This document shows, piece by piece, positions 1-5,799 of a DNA stretch of 8,260 nucleotides. The DNA is taken from the NCBI GenBank assembly GCA_027004335.1, contig JALTID010000106.1, positions 2,452-10,711 of the forward strand, in the 5' to 3' direction. Within the stretch, counting starts at the first letter, position 1, and every line of letters begins with the position of its first letter. A program made the translations under genes and the position numbers. Under the pieces are notes generated by a model, which saw only the letters and a program-made list of their open reading frames with translations, made no database searches and had not been told where the DNA came from. Source of the stretch: a bacterium. GTDB taxonomy: Bacteria; JALSQH01.

Positions 1-90
1 GTAAATTATTATTCTCTTGATAAAGATAAATTTGGAAAATTCCAAAGTATGGTGAGGAATTTTGTTTTTAACCAGGAAAATGGAGGCTGA
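1..90 (+). CDS. C-terminal end of an unidentified protein (partial)
   Basis: Frame 1 is open from the window edge to a TGA at 88-90 and gives 29 residues ending FVFNQENGG. The composition (aromatic, lysine and asparagine rich, no repeats) looks like a genuine protein end. The stop lies 2 nt before the next ATG, and the GGAGG ribosome site of the next gene sits inside its last codons. It is therefore probably co-transcribed with the permease that follows. Too little is visible to assign a family. Confidence 0.55.
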   Translation, partial: VNYYSLDKDKFGKFQSMVRNFVFNQENGG

Positions 91-92
91 AA

Positions 93-836
93 ATGCATGC
101 AGGTGTGCTTGCTGAGATCGGGCTAATTTCATTTATTACTTCATTTACTTTTGTTCTTGGTGGGCTTGGTTCTGCTGTGGCTCTGATCCCGGTTCTTGTT
201 TTTTTCGGGGTTCCTTTTCCCGTTGCCAGATCTTCTGGATTATTTGTTAACGTACTTTCTACGGCTTCAGCATCCTATTACAATGTTAAAAACAGATTGA
301 TAAATTTTAAATTTGGGGTTCCTCTGGTAGTGTTTGCCTTCCTTGCTGCTCCTGTGGGGGCCTATATTTCTAAATTCATTCCAGAAAGAATAGTTGGACT
401 ATTCTTTGGCATTTTTCTTCTCTTTGCCGGGGTAATGGCTGTTATACCCAAGAGAAGATTAAGATATAAAGATCATATGGGGATCCTTGCTCCTATTCTT
501 GTGGGGAGTGCAGGTGGTTTGATCTCAGGTCTTTTAGGTGTTGGAGGAGGTGGATTTATGTCCCCAGTGTTGTTTTTGATGGGATACAATCCCATTGATG
601 TGGCTTTTACTGTGGCTTTTACTGTTCCTTTTTCATCCTTTGCTGGATTCATGGTTTATTGGAAGATGGGTGCCGTAAATTATACCCTCCTCCTCTATGC
701 TGCCATCCCTGCCATTCTTGGTGGATACGCAGGAAATGCATTTGTCCATAAAAAGCTAAACGAGAGACAGGTTAAAATTGTCCTGGGGATGATTTTTATC
801 CTTCTAGGGGTGAAGATTTTTTTTAAGTACTGGTGA
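93..836 (+). CDS. TauE/SafE-family membrane permease (sulfite/sulfonate exporter type)
   Basis: A polytopic inner-membrane protein of 247 residues, the usual length for the TauE/SafE family (often annotated as DUF81 or sulfite exporter). The family moves sulfur-containing or other small organic anions; the substrate cannot be read from the sequence. It shows the expected two-fold internal repeat. A first glycine-rich half-motif GGLGSAVALIPVL lies at about residues 23-35. The stronger second copy, GGLISGLLGVGGGGFMSPVL, lies at residues 141-160. About seven to eight hydrophobic segments are visible, with a basic cytoplasmic loop KRRLRYKDH at 120-128. The ATG is supported by GGAGG seven bases upstream, inside the end of the preceding gene, so the two are probably coupled. 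The gene is intact. Its last 33 bp overlap the reading frame of a degenerate minus-strand gene. Confidence 0.88.
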   Translation: MHAGVLAEIGLISFITSFTFVLGGLGSAVALIPVLVFFGVPFPVARSSGLFVNVLSTASASYYNVKNRLINFKFGVPLVVFAFLAAPVGAYISKFIPERIVGLFFGIFLLFAGVMAVIPKRRLRYKDHMGILAPILVGSAGGLISGLLGVGGGGFMSPVLFLMGYNPIDVAFTVAFTVPFSSFAGFMVYWKMGAVNYTLLLYAAIPAILGGYAGNAFVHKKLNERQVKIVLGMIFILLGVKIFFKYW

Positions 837-1132
837 CCACTTGAGAGTTACGATGGTATAATAAACTTTACTGCGATTGTTTTCGTCGTAACCCTGCCAT
901 GCCACTATCAGCTTGTTTTTACTCATAAATCTTACAACAGAATGATATATCTGAGTATATTGTGGGATCTTCTTAATGTTGAGAGAATCCGGGTCTGCTC
1001 CAGTTGTCAGATATATCCTTCTTTCTCCCTCCCTCAAATTTTCCCATCAGGGGAAATATCCAGAGAAGGTTTATAAGATGAATTCTCGTCCACCACAATT
1101 GATTTCTGGGACACCGTCAAATATTGAAATTC
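804..1132 (-). pseudogene. C-terminal remnant of a beta-propeller-like protein
   Basis: Read on the minus strand. One frame starts just after a TAA at 1133-1135 and contains VVDENSSYKPSLDISPDGKI, a typical propeller-blade signature (SPDGKI), before meeting a TGA. A second frame then continues with REGERRIYLTTGADPDS and later LIVAWQGYDENNRSKVYYTI, also blade-like, and ends at 804-806. The two pieces join only through a frameshift close to 1040. No plausible N-terminus, signal peptide or ribosome site is present. The only in-frame start for the longer piece is a TTG at 1037 without a convincing Shine-Dalgarno. I read this as the tail of a decayed exported propeller or BNR-like repeat protein. 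The family assignment rests on motif appearance alone. Confidence 0.5.
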
Positions 1133-1576
1133 TTACCTCGAGATGGTAAAGGGATTTCTGAAAACATCCTTGTTTCAAATGCTTTTCTTCTCTTGGCTCG
1201 CCATGTAATGAGCCTCCTCATCTCGTTGAATTTGACAGGGTAAACAAGAGAGTAACTTCAAGTGTCGCGGATAGAGTCTCAATTGTTGACCTGCCTTCTT
1301 TAAATGTAAATTCAGTGGTTTTGCCTTATCCCTGGATTGCGGGAAAGGGTAGTACGGGGGTGTGGGTGGATGGTAAGGGGGACATTTGGGTAATAGCTAT
1401 GGATAAGACCTTATTAGGGAAAGTTAGTTACAAAGATGCTAACCAGGTAGTGTAATACTAATAAGATTGAGGTATGGTGTCCTGAGAATATATAAAGAGA
1501 GAACAGGATACTCTCAAGAATTGATTGGTATGTTAAAGTAGAAGTCAACAGAGGTGGTAGGTTAGCAACAGGTTGA
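1133..1576 (+). pseudogene. Remnant of a second beta-propeller-like protein, frameshifted
   Basis: Three reading-frame pieces on the plus strand look like parts of one protein. The first, in frame 2 from 1133, reads LPRDGKGISENILVSNAFLL and is the least certain. Frame 1 then runs to a TAA at 1453-1455 and includes VSIVDLPSLNVNSVVLPYPW and STGVWVDGKGDIWVIAMDKT, the latter a classic propeller-blade motif. Frame 2 resumes with NTNKIEVWCPENI, hits a TAA, and continues with ILSRIDWYVKVEVNRGGRL to a TGA at 1574-1576. At least two frameshifts and one nonsense codon separate the pieces, and no start codon with a ribosome site is visible. It lies head to head with the minus-strand remnant at 804-1132. 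Both may come from related surface proteins, with an inversion or deletion junction near 1130-1225. Confidence 0.5.
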
Positions 1577-1654
1577 AATGATTAAAAATCTATTTTTAAG
1601 GGGGGAGGTGGCCATGCAGAAATATTGCAGATTTTCGTGAAATAAGTCTTGATT

Positions 1655-1748
1655 TCCACGGTAGTGCAATCGGCAGAGCGGCTCTGACCCGAAGCTGCAG
1701 CATCGGGTTGGGATAGGCTGCAGGTTCGAGTCCTACGCTGCAGAGCCA
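1655..1748 (+). tRNA. tRNA-like element, probably a degenerate tRNA gene
   Basis: The 94-nt element has several tRNA hallmarks. There is TA at positions 8-9, a D loop AATCGGCA followed by GAGC as in bacterial tRNA-Asn, a T arm GGTTCGAGTCC at 1723-1733, and an encoded GCCA end at 1745-1748 followed by a T run. It is not canonical. The acceptor TCCACGG (1655-1661) against CTGCAGA (1738-1744) has two mismatches, one C-A and one A-C. The T stem GCAGG/CCTAC has one C-A mismatch, and there is one extra base at 1737. No clear 7-nt anticodon loop exists: the best arm, CGGCT/AGCTG, leaves a 9-nt loop, while ACCCGA/TCGGGT (1687-1692 with 1703-1708) leaves 10. CTGCAG occurs three times. Most likely it is a decayed tRNA-Asn-type gene. 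A functional tRNA-like leader RNA is the alternative. Confidence 0.35.
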
Positions 1749-1840
1749 TTTTTCATACCAATATGTTACATTCCAGCTTTGTTCAATTTCAGAAAATTAA
1801 TGCACCTACTGAAAGTATACACTACCTTTTTCCTCGTTTT

Positions 1841-1869
1841 TTTTCATTATTCTCCTTTTTGTGTAAAAT
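1841..1869 (+). promoter_or_regulatory. Candidate sigma-70-type promoter for the moxR-VWA-hisS operon
   Basis: TTTTCA (1841-1846, four of six matches to TTGACA) and TAAAAT (1864-1869, five of six to TATAAT) are separated by 17 bp in a T-rich stretch. A transcript would start near 1876, just ahead of the GGAGGT ribosome site at 1882-1887. It is plausible by position, but the region is so A+T-rich that such matches arise by chance. Confidence 0.3.
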
Positions 1870-1893
1870 AAATTAGTTAATGGAGGTAAAATT

Positions 1894-2709
1894 ATGAAAT
1901 ATTTTAGAGGTACCAGCGACTATCTTGTAACTCCCGGTCTTATGGAAGCAGTAAACGCTGCAATAATACTTGGAAGGCCACTTCTGGTAAAAGGAGAACC
2001 GGGCACAGGTAAAACAATGTTAGCATACAAGATTGCTGAAGCACTAAATAAAAAAATAATTGTATGGAATATTAAGTCAACTACAGTGGCGCAGGAGGGA
2101 CTGTATGTTTACGACACTGTTCAAAGATTAAATGATGCAAGATTTGGTGATAGAGACATATCTGATATAAGACAATACATAAAACTTGGGCCTCTGGGGC
2201 AGGCTCTTGCCTCCGAGGAACAGGTGGTTCTCTTAATAGATGAAATTGATAAGGCTGAATTAGAATTCCCCAATGATCTCCTCCATGAACTTGATCAGAT
2301 GGATTTTTATATCCCGGAAACAAGAGAATGGATAAAGGCAAAACATAGACCTATTGTGGTAATAACCTCCAACAGTGAAAAGGAACTCCCAGAGGCTTTT
2401 CTCAGAAGATGTATCTTTCACTATATTGAATTTCCAGATCCCGAGATGATGAAAAAAATTGTGGAGGTTCACTATCCAGGATTAAGCGAGAAACTTGTCA
2501 GTACAGCAGTCAAGAGATTTTATGAAATTAGAAATCTCCGGGAATTGAGAAAAAAACCCTCCACCAGCGAACTGCTTGACTGGATTAAAGTACTTGTTGA
2601 TGAAAGAATAAACGAAAAAGAGATTGCAGAGGGACTTCCATTTTTAGGGGTCTTACTTAAAAAAACAAAAGATGTAGAAGTGGCAAGGAGAAGACTATCC
2701 AGTGTTTGA
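1894..2709 (+). CDS. MoxR-type AAA+ ATPase
   Basis: A cytoplasmic AAA+ ATPase of 271 residues, the compact MoxR/CoxD size. Walker A GEPGTGKT is at residues 34-41, Walker B LLIDEIDK at 113-120, and a sensor-1 asparagine sits in VVITSN at 155-160. An arginine pair in AFLRRC (168-173) is a candidate arginine finger, and the sensor-2 region KPSTSELLDW at 221-230 is characteristic of MoxR proteins. The family usually pairs with a VWA-domain protein and acts as a chaperone in metal-cofactor insertion or complex assembly. Exactly such a partner follows with an 8-nt overlap. The client cannot be told here, since no carbon-monoxide or methanol dehydrogenase genes are in view. The ATG has a strong GGAGGT site at 1882-1887. 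All nucleotide-binding motifs look intact. Confidence 0.9.
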   Translation: MKYFRGTSDYLVTPGLMEAVNAAIILGRPLLVKGEPGTGKTMLAYKIAEALNKKIIVWNIKSTTVAQEGLYVYDTVQRLNDARFGDRDISDIRQYIKLGPLGQALASEEQVVLLIDEIDKAELEFPNDLLHELDQMDFYIPETREWIKAKHRPIVVITSNSEKELPEAFLRRCIFHYIEFPDPEMMKKIVEVHYPGLSEKLVSTAVKRFYEIRNLRELRKKPSTSELLDWIKVLVDERINEKEIAEGLPFLGVLLKKTKDVEVARRRLSSV

Positions 2710-3883
2710 AAAATTCTTCTTTAATCTGCGAGAAAAGGGGATAAATGTATCTCTCACCGAGTGGATGACCCTCCATAAGGCGCTTGATGAGGGATTAATT
2801 GATAATTTTACATCCTTTTACTATCTTTCCAGAAGTATTTTGGTAAAACATGAAGAGGATTTTGATAAATTTGATAAGGCATTTATAGAAACCTTTACAG
2901 GAAAAGAAGTAATCACTCTTGAACAGATGAGGGAACTCTTTGAACAATACCCCTTTGAGCATATCGAAAAAATCTTAGCTCTTAAAAGGGGAGAGTATGA
3001 TTATGACCTTGAAGAGCTTATAAAAAAATTTAAAGAGCAGTTAGAAAAAGAAGATAGTCAGCCCCATGTAGGGGGAAACAGACATATTGGCACAGAGGGT
3101 ACAAGTCCCTGGGGAGAAGATGGTTTTGCAAATTTAGGGATCAGCTTCAGCGATTATCACAACACAGGTAGCGCAATTCAGATCGCAAGGATGAGAAAAT
3201 ATAGAAACTACTCTCCGGATAAAACCATGGATATCAGACAATTACAGGTGGCAATTTCAAGACTCAAGATGTTGATTCCGGAAGGACCTGAGGAGGAGCT
3301 TGATCTGGATAGTACAGTAAGAAAGAGCAGCGAAAATGGTGGTGATATTGAGCTTGTTTTTAGGAAAAAGAAGAGAAACAGGGTAAGACTTCTCCTTCTT
3401 ATGGATGCAGGTGGTTCCATGGATCCCTATGCTCATCTTGTTAATCTCCTATTTTCCGCCATAAAATCAAGAATCAGGGATCTTAAATTTTACTATTTCC
3501 ACAACTGCATCTATGAAGAAATTTACGAAGATATTGAAAACAGGATCCCCCTTAAGACAGAGGAACTTATAAAAAAATACTCTGAAGAGAATTACCACCT
3601 GATAATTGTTGGTGATGCAGCAATGGCTCCATCGGAACTTATGAATTTAGGAGGTGCCATTGAATACTGGTACTACAACAGGAAACCATGTAAATACTAC
3701 CTTGAAGAATTTAGAAAAAATTTCCCCTCCTCTGTATGGATAAACCCTGAGAATCCGAAGGTATGGGACAAAATCTGGACAACTGCAATAATCTGGGGAA
3801 TCTTCCCCATGTTTCATCTATCAGTAGAAGGAGTTGAGGAAGCTGTAAAATACCTTATTAAAAAACAGGGAGTGAAGAGATGA
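2702..3883 (+). CDS. VWA-domain protein, CoxE-like partner of MoxR
   Basis: A 393-residue protein with a helical, charged N-terminal half and a C-terminal von Willebrand A domain from about residue 225. A glycine-rich linker (GGNRHIGTEGTSPWGEDG, residues 124-141) is typical of this VWA/CoxE-like family. The metal-site motif is DAGGSM at 235-240, so the canonical DxSxS has glycine in place of the first serine. A second conserved stretch, IIVGDAAMAP, lies at 301-310. The start is GTG at 2702, overlapping the moxR stop by 8 nt. AAGGAG at 2685-2690 serves as ribosome site, and the next Met is residue 22, so the GTG is preferred. The stop overlaps the hisS ATG (ATGA). It is expected to act with the upstream ATPase as its metal-dependent adaptor. 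Confidence 0.85.
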   Translation: MFEKFFFNLREKGINVSLTEWMTLHKALDEGLIDNFTSFYYLSRSILVKHEEDFDKFDKAFIETFTGKEVITLEQMRELFEQYPFEHIEKILALKRGEYDYDLEELIKKFKEQLEKEDSQPHVGGNRHIGTEGTSPWGEDGFANLGISFSDYHNTGSAIQIARMRKYRNYSPDKTMDIRQLQVAISRLKMLIPEGPEEELDLDSTVRKSSENGGDIELVFRKKKRNRVRLLLLMDAGGSMDPYAHLVNLLFSAIKSRIRDLKFYYFHNCIYEEIYEDIENRIPLKTEELIKKYSEENYHLIIVGDAAMAPSELMNLGGAIEYWYYNRKPCKYYLEEFRKNFPSSVWINPENPKVWDKIWTTAIIWGIFPMFHLSVEGVEEAVKYLIKKQGVKR

Positions 3884-5127
3884 TAAAAGCACCCACCGGA
3901 ACGCGAGACATATTACCTGAAGATGTGAAAACATGGCAGAGAATAGAAAAAACCGCCGGAGAGATTTTCACTCTTTACGGGTACGAAGAGATAAGAACTC
4001 CAATTTTTGAAAGCACCTCTCTTTTTCAAAGAAGTATCGGAGAAGCCACAGATATCGTGGAAAAAGAGATGTACACCTTCAAAGACAAGGGAGGAAGATC
4101 TCTTACTCTCCGTCCCGAAGGAACGGCTCCTGTGGTGAGGGCATATCTGGAGCATCAATTCCCCCAGAGAGATCAATTCCAGAAATTCTACTACATAGGA
4201 CCGATGTTCAGATATGAGAGGCCCCAGAAGGGGAGGTTCAGGCAGTTTCATCAGGTTGGGATTGAAGTATTTGGGCCGAACCATCCAATGATAGATGTAG
4301 AGGTTATCGCAATTCAATGGAGAATATTTAAAGAGTTAGATGTCTCTGATCTTAAAGTCAAAATCAACAGCCTGGGATGTGAAAAATGTAGACCGGGGTA
4401 CAGAAAAGCACTTATAGAGCATCTTAAAAAAAACAGAGAGAGACTCTGCGAAACTTGCCAGAGGAGACTGGAGAGAAATCCACTCAGAGTCCTTGATTGT
4501 AAAAATCCTGGATGTCAGCAGGTTGTAAGGGAGGGACCAAAAATCACAGATTATCTGTGCAATGATTGCAGAGAACATATGAAAAAAGTTACCGATGGCC
4601 TTGAATCACTTAAGATCCCCTACGAAGTAGACCCCTTTCTGGTAAGGGGTCTTGATTACTACACAAAAACAGTTTTTGAATTCATTCATACGGCTCTTGG
4701 AGCTCAGAATACAGTTTCAGCGGGGGGAAGGTATGATAACCTCGTAGAGGAATTGGGGGGACCTGAGATACCTGGCATTGGATTTGCGTTGGGAATAGAA
4801 AGGCTGGTGCTAATTTTAAATGAGAAAGGTTTACCGGAGGAGAAAAAACCATTATACTTCATACCACTGGGTGAAGAGGCAATTAAGGAAGGAATTAAGA
4901 TTATGGAAGAACTTAGAGACAGTGGAATCCCTGTTATATGGACGGGTAAAGTGGCAAGTATAAAAGCCCAGCTCAGACAGGCAAATAAACGAGGTGCTGA
5001 CAGAGTTTTAATCCTTGGAGAAAGCGAGATCGAAAATAGAGAGATAAAACTCAAAGATATGAAAGAAGGAAGAGAAGAAGTAATAAAATGGAAGGATTTA
5101 AAAGAGCATTTGCGGTACTACTTTTAA
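3880..5127 (+). CDS. hisS: Histidyl-tRNA synthetase
   Basis: A class II aminoacyl-tRNA synthetase of 415 residues, full length for bacterial HisRS, which charges tRNA-His with histidine in the cytoplasm. It starts GTRDILPED. Motif 2 spans RPEGTAPVVRAYLEH (78-92) through GPMFRYERPQKGRFRQFHQ (107-125). The histidine-specific motifs RGLDYYT (256-262) and AGGRYDNL (281-288) are present, and motif 3 is GFALGIERL (301-309). The C-terminal anticodon-binding domain carries GKVASIKAQLRQANKRGADR (356-375), so it is HisRS rather than the HisZ paralogue. The insertion domain has four Cys pairs: CEKC 167-170, CETC 190-193, CKNPGC 207-212 and CNDC 227-230. I expect these to hold a metal such as zinc. The ATG overlaps the VWA stop by 4 nt and the local ribosome site is weak, which favours translational coupling. 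Confidence 0.97.
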   Translation: MIKAPTGTRDILPEDVKTWQRIEKTAGEIFTLYGYEEIRTPIFESTSLFQRSIGEATDIVEKEMYTFKDKGGRSLTLRPEGTAPVVRAYLEHQFPQRDQFQKFYYIGPMFRYERPQKGRFRQFHQVGIEVFGPNHPMIDVEVIAIQWRIFKELDVSDLKVKINSLGCEKCRPGYRKALIEHLKKNRERLCETCQRRLERNPLRVLDCKNPGCQQVVREGPKITDYLCNDCREHMKKVTDGLESLKIPYEVDPFLVRGLDYYTKTVFEFIHTALGAQNTVSAGGRYDNLVEELGGPEIPGIGFALGIERLVLILNEKGLPEEKKPLYFIPLGEEAIKEGIKIMEELRDSGIPVIWTGKVASIKAQLRQANKRGADRVLILGESEIENREIKLKDMKEGREEVIKWKDLKEHLRYYF

Positions 5128-5534
5128 GTCTGATTCTTGTAACCAATTATCTTGAGGCAGCCCCATGAACAGCCCTTGTAGTTTGTGGAAGGGTGGTTCA
5201 TGCAGCGAGAAGATACAGTTTTTTCAACATCAAAGACAGATTATATTTTAAAAGATCCTACTTCCCGGCTACCACATCCTTCCAGACCCCCATTTCAATA
5301 GTGTCTAAGTATCACATGAGAGTTTATTTTAAAGCATCCATTACTGATTCAGAAGGAAGAGTTTTAAAAGAATTATCTTCCTATTTAATAACTCTTACAA
5401 AATATCCCAATTTTCTTATAAACTGGGCAGATGTTGTTTTTCCTTGACCGGGGAAGTGTATGATAAAAATTTACATTGATAAAAAATTAATATATGATTA
5501 TCCTCTATGGGTTGAAGTTTTTAAGGAAGAGTAA
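5088..5534 (+). pseudogene. Exported protein gene broken by two in-frame TGA codons
   Basis: One frame reads from an ATG at 5088, inside the end of hisS, to a TAA at 5532-5534. It is interrupted only by TGA at 5166-5168 and TGA at 5445-5447, with no frameshift. The first 26 codons give a clear signal peptide, MEGFKRAFAVLLLSLILVTN. The middle section contains HMRVYFKASITDSEGRV and FLINWADVVFP. After the second TGA it continues PGKCMIKIYIDKKLIYDYPL, which is how an Ig-like beta domain commonly ends. That continuity across both stops argues for one gene of about 148 sense codons. A purine-rich ribosome site (GAAGGAAGAGAAG) precedes the ATG. The 84-residue GTG-started piece at 5193-5447 is only its middle section. 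Nonsense mutation is the simplest explanation. Recoding is unlikely, because neighbouring genes use TGA as a normal stop. Confidence 0.65.
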
Positions 5535-5536
5535 AA

Positions 5537-5701
5537 TCAAAAATATTTAATCAGAAGTATCAGAATAATCGCAGTGATAGCATAAGCAGCAAAAAATCTT
5601 ATCCAGTCCTCAAAGATCTCACGCCAGGAAGGTTTGATCTCGTAGTAATTTTTCTCTTCTATTTCTTTTTCTGCGTTCTTTCTGTCTTTTTTATTGCCCA
5701 T
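5537..5701 (-). CDS. Small single-pass membrane protein, 54 residues
   Basis: A short minus-strand gene encoding 54 residues. The N-terminal half is strongly charged (MGNKKDRKNAEKEIEEKNYY), followed by an amphipathic aromatic stretch KPSWREIFEDWIRFF. One membrane helix, about residues 37-52 (AAYAITAIILILLI), ends one to two residues before the C-terminus. This is the layout of a tail-anchored or N-in small membrane protein. Support for expression comes from GAGAGGTTG about 5 nt before the ATG and a TATAAT box just upstream. Its stop lies 2 nt from the end of the plus-strand pseudogene, so the two converge. I do not recognise a family. It may assist an envelope complex, but nothing in the sequence identifies a partner. 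Confidence 0.6.
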   Translation of the reverse strand: MGNKKDRKNAEKEIEEKNYYEIKPSWREIFEDWIRFFAAYAITAIILILLIKYF

Positions 5702-5722
5702 GATACTCAACCTCTCTATTTA

Positions 5723-5750
5723 ATTATATCCCTGAGAAAAAAATAAGCAA
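5723..5750 (-). promoter_or_regulatory. Candidate promoter for the 54-residue membrane protein
   Basis: On the minus strand a perfect TATAAT (5728 down to 5723) lies 16 bp from TTGCTT (5750 down to 5745), a half-match to TTGACA. The implied start near 5716 leaves a very short leader that still contains the GAGAGG ribosome site. The -10 box is good and the -35 weak. A chance match is possible in this A+T-rich DNA. Confidence 0.4.
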
Positions 5751-5799
5751 GCCTGCGCCTTTCCTCAAAAATAATCCTACCGAACTGGGTACTGTTTCC

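Noticed and set aside
1655-1748. Selenocysteine tRNA, because of the 94-nt length, G before CCA and a possible eighth acceptor pair.
   Set aside because: There is no UCA anticodon loop, the D arm is the short Asn type rather than the six-pair Sec type, and the acceptor stem has two mismatches.
1749-1893. T-box or other riboswitch ahead of the operon containing hisS.
   Set aside because: No T-box consensus sequence, specifier loop or terminator hairpin is visible; the stretch is A+T-rich and unstructured.
4773-4787. TGGCATTGGATTTGC resembles a sigma-54 -24/-12 promoter with correct spacing.
   Set aside because: It lies inside hisS and encodes the conserved motif 3 region GIGFALG, so protein constraint explains it. 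No intact sigma-54-type target follows.
3913-5054. Minus-strand frames of 80-134 codons opposite hisS.
   Set aside because: They are shadows of a highly conserved synthetase gene, with no ribosome sites and no domain-like sequence.
5193-5447. GTG-started 84-residue frame as an independent gene.
   Set aside because: It is the in-frame middle of the gene beginning at 5088, flanked by matching coding sequence on both sides of the TGAs. No ribosome site of its own is evident.
5088-5534. Alternative genetic code with TGA as Trp or Gly.
   Set aside because: TGA ends the permease, moxR and VWA genes at expected lengths, TGG is used freely for Trp, and no internal TGA occurs in hisS.
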